From JBQTHI01 sp052390035 (GTDB lineage: Bacteria > Actinomycetota > Acidimicrobiia > Spongiisociales > ZC4RG35): DNA of 64,000 nt. The position numbers and the translations under genes are program-made. The stretch is taken from contig JBQTHI010000044.1 of assembly GCA_052390035.1 (NCBI GenBank), positions 1 through 64,000 of the forward strand, in the 5' to 3' direction. A model generated the notes under the pieces. It ran no database searches and was not told the DNA's origin. It was given only the letters and a program-made list of their open reading frames with translations. Every line of letters starts with the position of its first letter. Position 1 is the first letter of the stretch. This document shows, one piece after another, positions 15,730-24,279 of the stretch.

Positions 15730-17574
15730 ATGGTACCGAAGAACGTCGCCGCCGAGCAGGCCCTTATCGACGCCGAGGTCGCCGGCAAGACCCTGATCCA
15801 ACTGTTCGATCGCAACGCAGTAGAACACGCCGATAAGCCTGCCATTCACTGGCGGGAGGGCGATGTTTGGCGCCATCTGAGCTGGGCGGAATACCGAAAA
15901 GCCGTTCATGAGGCCGCCGCAGGCTTCTTGTCGCTCGGCATTGCGACGGGCGACTTCGTGGCGATCATGGCGGGCAACCGGCCCGAACACGTGGTAGCCG
16001 ACCTCGCCGCCATCCACACGGGAGCGGCCGGGGTAACCATCTATTCCACCCTGGCCCAAGGCCAGATCCAGTACGTGGCAGCCAACTGCGCGGCCAAGGT
16101 GGCGGTACTTGAGGACTTGACGTTCATGAAGCGCTGGGAGGCGGTGAAAGCCAACCTTCCCGACCTTCGATACGTGATCCTGATGGAGGGGGCGGAGAAC
16201 TACGACACGATGGATTGGGTGCTCTCGTGGGATGAGTTGCTGCGGAGAGGCCGCCAGGCCCTTGAGTCGGATCCGGGCCTCGTCGACCGAGCCGCTGCGG
16301 AGGCACGGTCCGAAGGTCTGGCGACCCTGATCTATACATCCGGCACGACGGGTGTGCCGAAAGGCGTGATGGTCACCCATCGCAACGTGGTGTGGACCGC
16401 CGAATGTGTGAGCAGGGGGGCGGGGCTGTCTGCCAACCCGCGGATGGTCTCTTATCTACCCCTCGCTCACATCGCCGAGCGGATGTCAACCCACTACCTG
16501 GGGGTCTATCTGGGTGGTGAGGTCTGGTACTGCGCCGACATCGGATCGGTGCTCGACTATGTCCAAAAGGCGCGTCCCACGATATTCGTGGCGGTTCCCC
16601 GGGTTTGGGAGAAGTTCCACAGCCGGCTCCAGGCGCGGTTTCGTGAAGATCCCAGGCGGGAGAAGCTGATCAAAACGGCGGTGGATCACGGTCAGGCGAT
16701 GATCCGCCAGGCGCAATCGGGAAAAGCGACGGGGTTGGTCGATCGGATCAAGCACGGTCTCTTCGAGCGGCTGATCTATTCGAAAATCAGGCACGGTCTG
16801 GGTATGGACGGTCTGGAAATAGCCATCACCGCCGCCGCACCGATCAGCCCCGACTTGATCGTCTTCTTTCGGGGCCTTGGTGTGCCCCTATTCGAGCTGT
16901 ACGGGATGAGCGAAACGACCGGTCCGGCTACGAGCAACATACCCGGGGAGGAGCGAATCGGCAGTGTGGGCAAGCCCTTGCCCGGCGTGGAAGTAACGCT
17001 CGGAGAGGACGGCGAAATCCTGATGAGAGGTGGAGTCATCACCGCCGGCTACTACAAGATGCCAGAAGACACCGCACAAACCTTCGATGCGGCCGGCTGG
17101 GTTCATTCGGGCGATCTCGGCCGGTTCGACGATGACGGATTCCTTCACATCGTCGGTCGGAAAAAGGACATCATCATCAACGCCGCCGGGAAGAACATCG
17201 CCCCGGCCAAGCTGGAAACGACGATGAAGAATCATCCGCTCGTCGCCCAGGCGTGCATGGTCGGTGACGGCCGCCAGTTCATGACGATGATCTTCGCCCT
17301 CGACTCCGAGGAGGCGCCCACTTGGGCACGGGACAAGGGCCTTCGGTATGAAGACATGGCCAGCTTCAGCCAGATGCCCGAGGTGCGCGCCGAGTTGCAG
17401 GGGGTGCTCGACACCGCCAATCAGGAAGTGGCCCGGGTCGAGCAAATCAAGAAGTTCGTGATCGTTCCGGACGTATGGACACCTGATAGCGGTGAGATCA
17501 CTCCGTCGCTCAAGCTCAAGCGAAACGTGGTTCTTGACCGTTACTCGGCCGCCGTCGATTCGATGTATTCCTGA
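15730..17574 (+). CDS. Long-chain fatty acid-CoA ligase (FadD15-like)
   Basis: ANL-superfamily enzyme activating fatty acids to acyl-CoA through an acyl-adenylate, 614 aa. The AMP loop is LIYTSGTTGVPKG. The A4-A8 motifs appear as YLPLAHIAER, YGMSETTGP, GWVHSGDLGRFDDDGFLHIVGRKKDIIINAAGKNIAP, with the adenylating Lys near the end in GEITPSLKLKR. The length and the long insert (residues 250-330) fit bacterial FadD15/eukaryotic ACSL-type ligases. ATG 15730 has AAGGGAG upstream and lies 4 bases past the racemase stop, suggesting activation and epimerisation of branched acids are made together. Confidence 0.93.
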   Translation: MVPKNVAAEQALIDAEVAGKTLIQLFDRNAVEHADKPAIHWREGDVWRHLSWAEYRKAVHEAAAGFLSLGIATGDFVAIMAGNRPEHVVADLAAIHTGAAGVTIYSTLAQGQIQYVAANCAAKVAVLEDLTFMKRWEAVKANLPDLRYVILMEGAENYDTMDWVLSWDELLRRGRQALESDPGLVDRAAAEARSEGLATLIYTSGTTGVPKGVMVTHRNVVWTAECVSRGAGLSANPRMVSYLPLAHIAERMSTHYLGVYLGGEVWYCADIGSVLDYVQKARPTIFVAVPRVWEKFHSRLQARFREDPRREKLIKTAVDHGQAMIRQAQSGKATGLVDRIKHGLFERLIYSKIRHGLGMDGLEIAITAAAPISPDLIVFFRGLGVPLFELYGMSETTGPATSNIPGEERIGSVGKPLPGVEVTLGEDGEILMRGGVITAGYYKMPEDTAQTFDAAGWVHSGDLGRFDDDGFLHIVGRKKDIIINAAGKNIAPAKLETTMKNHPLVAQACMVGDGRQFMTMIFALDSEEAPTWARDKGLRYEDMASFSQMPEVRAELQGVLDTANQEVARVEQIKKFVIVPDVWTPDSGEITPSLKLKRNVVLDRYSAAVDSMYS

Positions 17575-17597
17575 GGCTGGCGCTCATCAGGTTGGAG

Positions 17598-19331
17598 ATG
17601 TCACGGTCCTTTGGAGGCCTTAGGGCCACCAGATGGACGGCGAGCACCACATTGCTCATGTCGATTGGTCTGCTCCTGGTGCTCGGGGTGGCCAAACCGG
17701 CCGTGGCACAGGAGGTCGATCCCTATCAGACCGACCCGCTCGACCTGATCGCCCTCCGCGACGAAACCCGAACATACTCCACAGGGACCGACATATGGGA
17801 GGTCTGGATTTGCGACGTTCCGGATGGCTCGGTGGCGGTGACTTCCGGCCAGGCTTCAGCCGTCTTCGCCGGGTCGATCACCCCGTATTTTGAAGCCATC
17901 TCCGGCGGCATCTATTCGCCCCGATTCGTGGCGGGCGGCACGGTGACGGCTACGTCACAATCCGGCTGGCCGGCCAATCCATTTCTCACTCAGCCCGAAT
18001 GTGAACAGCTGGTGGCCGCCCGGGCGGGAGGAGCGGGGGTGGATGGGGTGATGATCGTCACCGATGCCGCTTACACCGGCGGCTACGCCACCGCCGGTTT
18101 CGCTTGCTTGATCGGCGAGCAATGTCCGGCGTTTTACCCGGGTAACTACCGCCTGGCCGTGTTGGGGGGTGGAGTGGCGGTCCCGCTCGGTGGCCGCCCG
18201 GCGGCCCTTCGGACCGTCGCCCATGAGATCGGACACGCCCTCTTCTGGCCCCACTCGTTCGGTGGTCTGGTCAACTTCGAGAACGGGATCGTGTATGAGT
18301 ACGACAACCCGATGGACGTGATGAGCGGCGGGGAAGGCGAGGTCCTCGACCTGGGTACGGTGGCTATCAACCGCTATGCCGCCGGCTGGATCGGCTCGGA
18401 GGGAGTCATCTTCCACCGTGGTGGTTCTCTCACCTACCACGTCACCGTGGGCTCCGGCATCCAACTGCTGATTCTGCCCACCGAGCAGGTAGGTGTGTAT
18501 GAGACCATCGGTGCCAGGCTGCGCTTCGGCTACGACTCGGGGATCCCGGTGGAGGGAGTCGAGGTTTATCACATCGATCAAAGCCCCTCGGTCTGTGGCT
18601 TTCCCGCCGGCCAATGTTTTGGACCGGACCGAAGGACCATACAGGTACCGGCGCTGGCCGAACCCGCCGGGACCGGTCACGTCCACCAGGCCGGCTCCAC
18701 CTTCAGCGTCCGTGGGGTGACCATCACCGTCGGCCCTTCAACCGGCACCGGGTTCACCTTGATCGTTACCGGAGATACAGTCGCGGAGCGTTTCGTCGAC
18801 GACGACGGAAACATCCACGAAGCCAGCATCGAGGCGATCGCCGATCGAGGCATCACTCGCGGCTGCAACCCGCCGCTGGTCGACCACTTCTGCCCGGCAC
18901 AAGATGTGAGCCGGGCCGAGATGGCCGCCTTTTTGATCACTGCGATCGGGGAAACGCCCGCCCCCACCTTTGAGGGCCTCTTTTCCGACGTGCCGGCGGG
19001 CGCTTGGTATACACCTTACGTCGAGCGGCTCCGCCAGCTAGGCATCACCTCCGGGAACGCCGACGGGACCTATGCCCCAAACCGGCAGGTGACACGGGCC
19101 GAGATGGCGGTTTTCCTTGCTCGCGCCTTCGCCCTCCCGATCTCGGCTCCGGGAACGACATTTAGCGACGTGACTTCATCCGATTGGTACGCCGCGGCGG
19201 TCGAGGCGATCCGGGCGGCAGGTATCACCGCCGGGTGTTCGACGAATCCTCCCCGTTACTGCCCGATTCAACCGGTTAAGCGCGACCAGATGGCGACCTT
19301 TCTCACTCGGGCCTTGCACCTGATCCCGTAG
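17598..19331 (+). CDS. Secreted zinc metalloprotease-like protein with three S-layer homology repeats
   Basis: A 577-aa exported protein. Residues 1-38 form a signal peptide ending VAKPAVAQE. The middle contains HEIGHALFWPH (His209-His219), the HExxHxxxxxH zincin motif, followed by a Met in NPMDVMSGGEGE that could be the Met-turn, so the protease fold looks complete. A beta-rich linker follows. From about 395 there are three SLH-type repeats (FVDDDGNIHEASIEAIADRG; FSDVPAGAWYTPYVERLRQLG; FSDVTSSDWYAAAVEAIRAAG), which bind pyruvylated cell-wall polymers in other bacteria. TTG 17592 is an alternative start. Substrate is unknown. Confidence 0.85.
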   Translation: MSRSFGGLRATRWTASTTLLMSIGLLLVLGVAKPAVAQEVDPYQTDPLDLIALRDETRTYSTGTDIWEVWICDVPDGSVAVTSGQASAVFAGSITPYFEAISGGIYSPRFVAGGTVTATSQSGWPANPFLTQPECEQLVAARAGGAGVDGVMIVTDAAYTGGYATAGFACLIGEQCPAFYPGNYRLAVLGGGVAVPLGGRPAALRTVAHEIGHALFWPHSFGGLVNFENGIVYEYDNPMDVMSGGEGEVLDLGTVAINRYAAGWIGSEGVIFHRGGSLTYHVTVGSGIQLLILPTEQVGVYETIGARLRFGYDSGIPVEGVEVYHIDQSPSVCGFPAGQCFGPDRRTIQVPALAEPAGTGHVHQAGSTFSVRGVTITVGPSTGTGFTLIVTGDTVAERFVDDDGNIHEASIEAIADRGITRGCNPPLVDHFCPAQDVSRAEMAAFLITAIGETPAPTFEGLFSDVPAGAWYTPYVERLRQLGITSGNADGTYAPNRQVTRAEMAVFLARAFALPISAPGTTFSDVTSSDWYAAAVEAIRAAGITAGCSTNPPRYCPIQPVKRDQMATFLTRALHLIP

Positions 19332-19349
19332 TCGATTGGCCACCACGGG

Positions 19350-19380
19350 GGGCCGGAAGAGCCCGGTTAGCCTCCGGCCC
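19350..19380. promoter_or_regulatory. GC-rich hairpin with embedded -10 TAGCCT
   Basis: An 8-bp perfect stem (GGGCCGGA 19350-19357, TCCGGCCC 19373-19380) follows the protease stop. It lacks a T-tract, so it is at best a weak terminator. TAGCCT at 19368-19373 in its loop could be the promoter of the downstream beta-oxidation operon, with transcription from about 19380 and AAGGAG before ATG 19401. Confidence 0.35.
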
Positions 19381-19400
19381 GGTCCGGACAAGGAGAACCG

Positions 19401-20309
19401 ATGAGCGACATCACATTCGATGGACGGGTGGCGATCATCACCGGAGCGGGTGGAGGTCTCGGACGCATCTATGCGCTTTCCCTGGCTCGCCGCGGTGCCC
19501 GAGTGGTGATCAACGATCTAGGCGGGTCGGTCGACGGCAGCGGCGCCGACCGACGGGCAGCCGACCGGGTCGCAGAAGAGATCCGAGAGGCGGGCGGGGA
19601 GGCGGTCGCCAACTACGAGTCGGTGGCGTCTCCCGATGGAGGCGAAGCAATAGTCAGGGCCGCTCTCGAGGCTTTTGGCACGGTTGACATTGTGGTGAGC
19701 AACGCTGGGATCCTGCGTGATCGCAGCTTTGCCAACCTGACGGTGGACGATTTGGACGGGGTGGTGTCCACTCACCTCCTCGGAGGGTTCTACGTGGCTA
19801 TGCCAGCCTTCAAGGTGATGAAAGAGAAGGGCTATGGCCGATTCGTCTTCGCCTCGTCCAACGCCGGCATATTCGGCAATTTTGGGCAGACCAACTATGG
19901 GGCGGCCAAGGCCGGATTGGTCGGGCTATCCAACGTACTCGCCATCGAAGGAGCCAAATACGGCATCGCATCCAACGTGATCGCACCGGTGGCCCGCACC
20001 CGGATGACCGAAGAACTCCTGGGACCAATGGCTGACCTCGTCTCGCCGGAACAGGTGGCACCCATGGTTGTCTACCTGTGCTCGGAGGCCAACCCCTACA
20101 CCCATGAAATATTCACGGCAGGCGGGGGACGATTTGCAAGGATCTTCATCGGAACCAACCCTGGTTGGTTCGCCGGTCTCCGGACTGTCCCCTCGGTGGA
20201 GGAGGTCGCCGCCCACATCGACGACATTCGCGACCTGGCCCGCTATGAGATTCCGATGAGTTCCAACGAAGAGATCTCCATCATCGGCCGATCGCTAAGC
20301 ACCGCCTGA
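19401..20309 (+). CDS. MFE-2-like (3R)-hydroxyacyl-CoA dehydrogenase (SDR)
   Basis: A 302-aa SDR matching the dehydrogenase unit of peroxisomal multifunctional enzyme type 2. The N-terminus is FDGRVAIITGAGGGLGRIYAL, then VINDLGGSVDGSG, VSNAGILRDRSFANLT, SSNAGIFGNFGQTNYGAAKAGLVG (Ser/Tyr/Lys catalytic set) and NVIAPVARTRMT, all typical of MFE-2. It would oxidise (3R)-hydroxyacyl-CoA with NAD. AAGGAG precedes the ATG. The stop and the next start share one base (TGATG), so it is coupled to the hydratase-2 gene and the two replace the fused eukaryotic MFE-2. Confidence 0.92.
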   Translation: MSDITFDGRVAIITGAGGGLGRIYALSLARRGARVVINDLGGSVDGSGADRRAADRVAEEIREAGGEAVANYESVASPDGGEAIVRAALEAFGTVDIVVSNAGILRDRSFANLTVDDLDGVVSTHLLGGFYVAMPAFKVMKEKGYGRFVFASSNAGIFGNFGQTNYGAAKAGLVGLSNVLAIEGAKYGIASNVIAPVARTRMTEELLGPMADLVSPEQVAPMVVYLCSEANPYTHEIFTAGGGRFARIFIGTNPGWFAGLRTVPSVEEVAAHIDDIRDLARYEIPMSSNEEISIIGRSLSTA

Positions 20310-21178
20310 TGCCGATCGATCTTGCCAAGGTGCTCGGGTCCGAACTGCCCGTAGTGACCACCTCCTGGGATCAAGATCGAATCATCCTGTATCACCTCGG
20401 GTTGGGGGCCGGAAACCCTCCTACGGACCCCGACGAGTTGAACTTTTGCTACGAAGGGGCAGGTCTCAAGGTCCTCCCCACCTTCGCCACCATCCCTGCC
20501 ATGGCTTCGGTCCTCAACTTTGTCACGCTTCCCGGTGTGGATGTCAACCCGGCTTTGCTCCTCCACGGTGAGCACCAGGTCGAGCTACACCGCACCATCC
20601 CATTGCAGGCGACCGTAATAAACCGATCCGTGGTCGAAGCCGTATATGACAAGGGCAGCGGGGCGTTGGCGGTCGTGGCGACCACCACCTCCGACAGCAG
20701 CGGGCCGATCTTCACCAACCGGGCAGGATTGTTCCTTCGAGGAGAAGGCGGATTTGGAGGGGAACCCGGCCCGTCTACGCCTCCCGGGCCGCCGGATCGG
20801 ACCCCGGACATCGTCGTCAATTCGACCACGCTTCCCCAACAAGCCCTTATCTATCGATTGAGCGGAGACAAGAACCCCCTTCACGCCGATCCGGCTTTTG
20901 CCGCCATGGGTGGTTTTGGGAGGCCAATCCTCCACGGGCTCTGCTCGTTTGGCGTGATCTGCAAGGCAGCTGTCGGCCGAGCGGCGGGTGGGTCGGTGGA
21001 CTCGGTGGTTGGTTTCCGTGGTCGTTTCACCGGCCCAGTGCTGCCCGGGGAGACCATCACCACCTCGATGTGGATCGACGGCCTCACCGTCCACCTCACC
21101 GCTGCGGTCGAAGACCGAGAATCCGTCGTCCTTTCCAATGGGATCATGCAGCTCGGTGAGCGGCGACCGGGCCGATAG
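20309..21178 (+). CDS. 2-Enoyl-CoA hydratase 2 (MaoC-like, MFE-2 type)
   Basis: A 289-aa double hot-dog protein that hydrates trans-2-enoyl-CoA to (3R)-hydroxyacyl-CoA. The hydratase-2 motif is complete in the C-terminal half: YRLSGDKNPLHADPAFA...GFGRPILHGLCSFG, with Asp and His catalytic residues. The N-terminal half has FCYEGAGLKVLPTFATIP and LLHGEHQVELHRTIP, as in human MFE-2 and yeast Fox2. Its product has the (R) configuration needed by the preceding dehydrogenase, so the pair covers two consecutive beta-oxidation steps. Confidence 0.93.
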   Translation: MPIDLAKVLGSELPVVTTSWDQDRIILYHLGLGAGNPPTDPDELNFCYEGAGLKVLPTFATIPAMASVLNFVTLPGVDVNPALLLHGEHQVELHRTIPLQATVINRSVVEAVYDKGSGALAVVATTTSDSSGPIFTNRAGLFLRGEGGFGGEPGPSTPPGPPDRTPDIVVNSTTLPQQALIYRLSGDKNPLHADPAFAAMGGFGRPILHGLCSFGVICKAAVGRAAGGSVDSVVGFRGRFTGPVLPGETITTSMWIDGLTVHLTAAVEDRESVVLSNGIMQLGERRPGR

Positions 21179-21181
21179 GCT
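21176..21181 (+). promoter_or_regulatory. -10 element TAGGCT overlapping the hydratase stop
   Basis: The TAG stop of the hydratase gene is the first half of TAGGCT, which ends 8 bases before ATG 21190. The acyl-CoA dehydrogenase gene could therefore have its own leaderless transcript in addition to read-through. Confidence 0.4.
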
Positions 21182-21189
21182 GATCCGTC

Positions 21190-22413
21190 ATGGAAGCAAC
21201 GGAACGTCGCGGCCCCTCCCACGTCGGGCGGTCGACCCAGGAGAAGCTGGTCGATGATGCCATCGACCGACTCCTCGACCAGCATCCACCGGTGAGCACC
21301 ACCGAACGCCATTTCTGGGGCGCTCAATTCGACGCCGGGCTCGCCTGGGTCCATTTTCCGGAAGGACACGGCGGGTTGGGCCTGGCCCCGGGCCACCAAA
21401 GGCATGTCGATGAGCGACTGACGACCGCCGGGGCGAGCAGAACCAACGTGCTGCGCAATGTCATCGGATATGGGATGGGCGGTCCAACGGTGCTGGCCCA
21501 CGGCACCGAAGATCAAAAACGGCGCTGGCTTCGCCCGCTCTTTACCGGCGAAGAGATCTGGTGTCAGGGATTCTCTGAGCCGGGAGCCGGTTCAGATGTC
21601 GCCGGTCTGGCCACCAGAGCCGTACGCGACGGCGACGAGTGGATCATCAACGGCCAGAAGGTGTGGACCACGCTGGCGCATACGGCTCGCTGGGTGATGT
21701 TGGTGGCGCGGACCGATCCCGACCTTCCTAAACACCAGGGGCTCACCTATTTCGTCGTCGACATGCATCAACCGGGCGTCGAGGTCCGTCCCCTTCGCCA
21801 GATCACCGGCGAAGCCGAGTTCAACGAGATCTACTTCACCGATGCCAGAGCGTCTGACTCGGTCCGGTTAGGGGCGGTCGGCGAAGGATGGCGAGTTGCC
21901 CTCACCACCCTGATGAATGAGCGGGTGGCGATCGGTCTGACTGCCGTTCCGAGGGGTGGCGGGGTGATCGCAGACTCCGTGGCCGTCTGGAAGGAGAAGG
22001 GCCTCATCGACGCCTACGCGCTGGACGAGTTGATGAAACTGTGGGTGGAGGCCGAAGCGGTGCGGTTGACGTCGATGCGGGCGAGCCAACTCCTCCAGTC
22101 AGGAACTCCCGGACCGGAGGGCTCAACCTCGAAGCTGCATTGGGCGGACCTCAACAAGCGGATCACATCCTTCACTGTCGACCTGATGGGGGCGGAGGGA
22201 ATGTTGATTCCCGGCGGGTATCCCAATGTCCGCCCCGATGGCGCCGGATCCTCGCGAATGGCCATGCAACGCGGCTTTCTACGGGCGCGGGCCAACTCGA
22301 TCGAAGGGGGCACCTCGGAGATCATGAAGAACATCCTGGGGGAGAGGGTGTTGGGCCTCCCGGGCGAGCCCCGGGTAGACAAAGACCTTCCTTGGAACGA
22401 GGTTCGTCGCTAG
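21190..22413 (+). CDS. Acyl-CoA dehydrogenase
   Basis: FAD-dependent dehydrogenase forming the first double bond in beta-oxidation, 407 aa. It has WCQGFSEPGAGSDVAGL and VWTTLAHTARW (FAD/substrate loops), and RANSIEGGTSEIMKNILGERVLGLP near the C-terminus. The catalytic base may be the Glu in IEGGTSE, but it can sit elsewhere in this family, so substrate chain length cannot be read. It follows the hydratase and dehydrogenase and converges on the L,D-transpeptidase gene with one base between stops. Confidence 0.92.
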   Translation: MEATERRGPSHVGRSTQEKLVDDAIDRLLDQHPPVSTTERHFWGAQFDAGLAWVHFPEGHGGLGLAPGHQRHVDERLTTAGASRTNVLRNVIGYGMGGPTVLAHGTEDQKRRWLRPLFTGEEIWCQGFSEPGAGSDVAGLATRAVRDGDEWIINGQKVWTTLAHTARWVMLVARTDPDLPKHQGLTYFVVDMHQPGVEVRPLRQITGEAEFNEIYFTDARASDSVRLGAVGEGWRVALTTLMNERVAIGLTAVPRGGGVIADSVAVWKEKGLIDAYALDELMKLWVEAEAVRLTSMRASQLLQSGTPGPEGSTSKLHWADLNKRITSFTVDLMGAEGMLIPGGYPNVRPDGAGSSRMAMQRGFLRARANSIEGGTSEIMKNILGERVLGLPGEPRVDKDLPWNEVRR

Positions 22414-22414
22414 C

Positions 22415-23215
22415 TCATGCGGTTATGAGCACTGGGACACCGAGATCGACCATGTCTGCCAAAAGGGCGATCATCTCGTTGTCGACCCTTACACAGCCGA
22501 GCGACACCGCCTGCCCGAGCTTGTGAGGACGGTTGGTGCCGTGGATGCCGATGATTCCATCCCCGCCATTGAATTCGGTGATGGTTTCAGAGCGGGCCGA
22601 CAGTCCCAGGGCGAAGGGGCCCCAGGGGCCATCGGCGTCCTTCAACTCGATGACATCGGTGACGTAAAAGAGGCCGGTCGGGGTGGGGTTCGAAGTTGAA
22701 CCGACGGCGACGGGAGTCGTAAGAACCTGGCGGCCATCGGCGGCGAATCGGAGGGTGCGGTCGCTCAGATCGACATGGATCTTTTGGTCGACCACCCGGA
22801 GTTCGAACTGCTCGACCCGCGCCCACCCCGTGGCCTGGTTGGGGCGACCGGGAAGAGCCAGCTTTACCCAGCCGTCGATCGGCCCGGCTGCTACCAAGAA
22901 GACGGTAGGGGTTCCAAGGATGGTGGTGGCCTCCACTGTTCGGCCGGGGAGAGGTGCGCCGGGGGCGGGATAGATGGCGACATCCGCCGCTGCCGAAGCC
23001 ACCAGACTCTCGTGATCGGCCTGGGATGGCATGACACCGGTGGTAATCGGGTTGGTGGGGGTGGGTAGGGCCGGCTCCGCCGAGATCGGTTCGGCAAGCC
23101 GTGAGTGGGTGGGCACCGGATCGGATTCGGCCGCCTTCTGATCAGTGACCTGAGGCGGTCCGGCCACGCAGGCGGCTAGTAAGACGCCGGTGACCGCAAT
23201 TCTCGCCCGGTACAC
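22415..23215 (-). CDS. L,D-transpeptidase lipoprotein (YkuD domain)
   Basis: Exported enzyme forming 3-3 peptidoglycan cross-links or attaching proteins to the wall. The 266-aa protein starts VYRARIAVTGVLLAACVAG, a lipoprotein signal with Cys near residue 16, then a Pro/Thr-rich linker, an SH3-like stretch (about 85-140) and the YkuD domain with the catalytic HGTN...SLGCVRVDN motif. GTG 23215 is 7 bases after TAGCTT on the minus strand; a TTG at 23224 would overlap that element. It diverges from the hydroxyacid dehydrogenase gene. Confidence 0.9.
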   Translation of the reverse strand: MYRARIAVTGVLLAACVAGPPQVTDQKAAESDPVPTHSRLAEPISAEPALPTPTNPITTGVMPSQADHESLVASAAADVAIYPAPGAPLPGRTVEATTILGTPTVFLVAAGPIDGWVKLALPGRPNQATGWARVEQFELRVVDQKIHVDLSDRTLRFAADGRQVLTTPVAVGSTSNPTPTGLFYVTDVIELKDADGPWGPFALGLSARSETITEFNGGDGIIGIHGTNRPHKLGQAVSLGCVRVDNEMIALLADMVDLGVPVLITA

Positions 23216-23222
23216 CCCCTCC

Positions 23223-23228
23223 AAGCTA
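23223..23228 (-). promoter_or_regulatory. -10 element TAGCTT for the L,D-transpeptidase gene
   Basis: Minus-strand TAGCTT ends 7 bases before GTG 23215, consistent with a leaderless start and favouring GTG over the upstream TTG. Confidence 0.5.
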
Positions 23229-23241
23229 GCCGCTCCCGTTC

Positions 23242-23247
23242 TAGCCT
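23242..23247 (+). promoter_or_regulatory. -10 element TAGCCT upstream of the dehydrogenase gene
   Basis: TAGCCT ends 6 bases before an ATG at 23254, which begins a 17-codon ORF out of frame with the dehydrogenase (ATG 23273). The dehydrogenase would then have an 18-20 base leader without a ribosome site. Confidence 0.45.
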
Positions 23248-23253
23248 CCCGTC

Positions 23254-23307
23254 ATGTCGCTCTCTCCCTGCCATGGTCGATTACGTTGTAACCGGACCCC
23301 TGCCTGA
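23254..23307 (+). other. Candidate leader ORF (17 codons) overlapping the dehydrogenase start
   Basis: ATG 23254 lies at the predicted transcript start and opens a frame encoding MSLSPCHGRLRCNRTPA, ending at TGA 23305-23307, 35 bases inside the dehydrogenase gene. It is in a different frame and could tune or prevent initiation at ATG 23273. It may equally be chance. Confidence 0.3.
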
Positions 23308-24253
23308 GGAGGCGATGGCGGCCCTACCCCCCGGAGGGCGTTGGCAAACGCCGGGGCCGATCCCGATGGAACGGGACGATCTGCTCACCCGGATGGGAAC
23401 GGCCCGCGGATTGCTCTGCTTTCTCGTGGACCTGATCGATTTGGAACTTCTCGATGCGGCACCAGCACTTGAGGCGATATCCCAGGTTTCGGTGGGTGTC
23501 GACAACATCGATGTGGCGGCGTGTACGGCGCGGGGCATTCCGGTCGGACACACCCCCGACGTCTTGACCGAGACCACCGCCGACACTGCGCTGGCGCTCC
23601 TGCTGGCGGTGATCCGGCGGCTTCCCGAAGGCCAGGCTCTGGTACGCGAGGGAAGATGGGGACGTTGGAGCCTCGACCTGCTGACCGGAAGCGACCTTCA
23701 TCACTCAACCGTGGGGATCGTCGGACTGGGGAGGATCGGTTTGGCGGTCGCCTCACGTCTTAGCGGGTTCAGCTGCCGGCTCCTCTACACCGGGCCTCGC
23801 CGTCGGCCGCACCTGGAAGCCGAGTGGCGCATCGGATTTCGTTCCTTGGAGGAGCTCCTAACCGAATCAGATCACGTCATCCTCGCCGCTCCCCTTAATG
23901 AGGAAACCCGCTCGTTGATCGACCGCAGAGCCCTGGCCCTGATGAAGCCCACAGCCACCCTGATCAACATCGCCCGCGGCGGGCTGGTCGACACCGCCGC
24001 TCTGGCTGAGGCCCTGCAGAGTGGCATCATCGCCCGGGCGGGCCTGGACGTGACCGACCCCGAGCCCCTTCCCGCCGACCATCCGCTGGTGGCTTTGCCG
24101 AACTGTCTCATCATCCCCCATCTGGGGTCTGCCAGCGAGAGCACCCGGGCCCAGATGGCAACGCGGGCGGCGTTCAATCTCGCCGCCGGGCTGGAGGGTC
24201 GAAGGATGAGCTGGTGCGTCAATCCGGAGGTCTATGACCAGGTCGGTGACTGA
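23273..24253 (+). CDS. D-isomer-specific 2-hydroxyacid dehydrogenase (glyoxylate/hydroxypyruvate reductase-like)
   Basis: NAD(P)-dependent reductase of 326 aa. The nucleotide-binding motif is VGIVGLGRIGLAVASRL, with substrate and catalytic residues in NIARGGLVDTAALAEAL (Arg), LDVTDPEPLP (Glu region) and IIPHLGSASESTR (His). NTEXTS typical of the family, such as VSVGVDNIDVAACTARGIPV, come earlier. Family members reduce glyoxylate, hydroxypyruvate or 2-oxoacids. Hydroxypyruvate reduction would give D-glycerate, the acceptor of the mannosylglycerate synthase in this window, but that link is inference. No in-frame start exists upstream of ATG 23273 within the spacer. Confidence 0.85.
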   Translation: MVDYVVTGPLPEEAMAALPPGGRWQTPGPIPMERDDLLTRMGTARGLLCFLVDLIDLELLDAAPALEAISQVSVGVDNIDVAACTARGIPVGHTPDVLTETTADTALALLLAVIRRLPEGQALVREGRWGRWSLDLLTGSDLHHSTVGIVGLGRIGLAVASRLSGFSCRLLYTGPRRRPHLEAEWRIGFRSLEELLTESDHVILAAPLNEETRSLIDRRALALMKPTATLINIARGGLVDTAALAEALQSGIIARAGLDVTDPEPLPADHPLVALPNCLIIPHLGSASESTRAQMATRAAFNLAAGLEGRRMSWCVNPEVYDQVGD

Positions 24254-24279
24254 CAGCTGTAGTGCCGTTTAACCGGCGG

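Noticed and set aside
24254..24279. AACCGGCGGTT inverted repeat between convergent genes as a terminator
   Set aside because: The stem is only five pairs with a one-base loop, too short to support.
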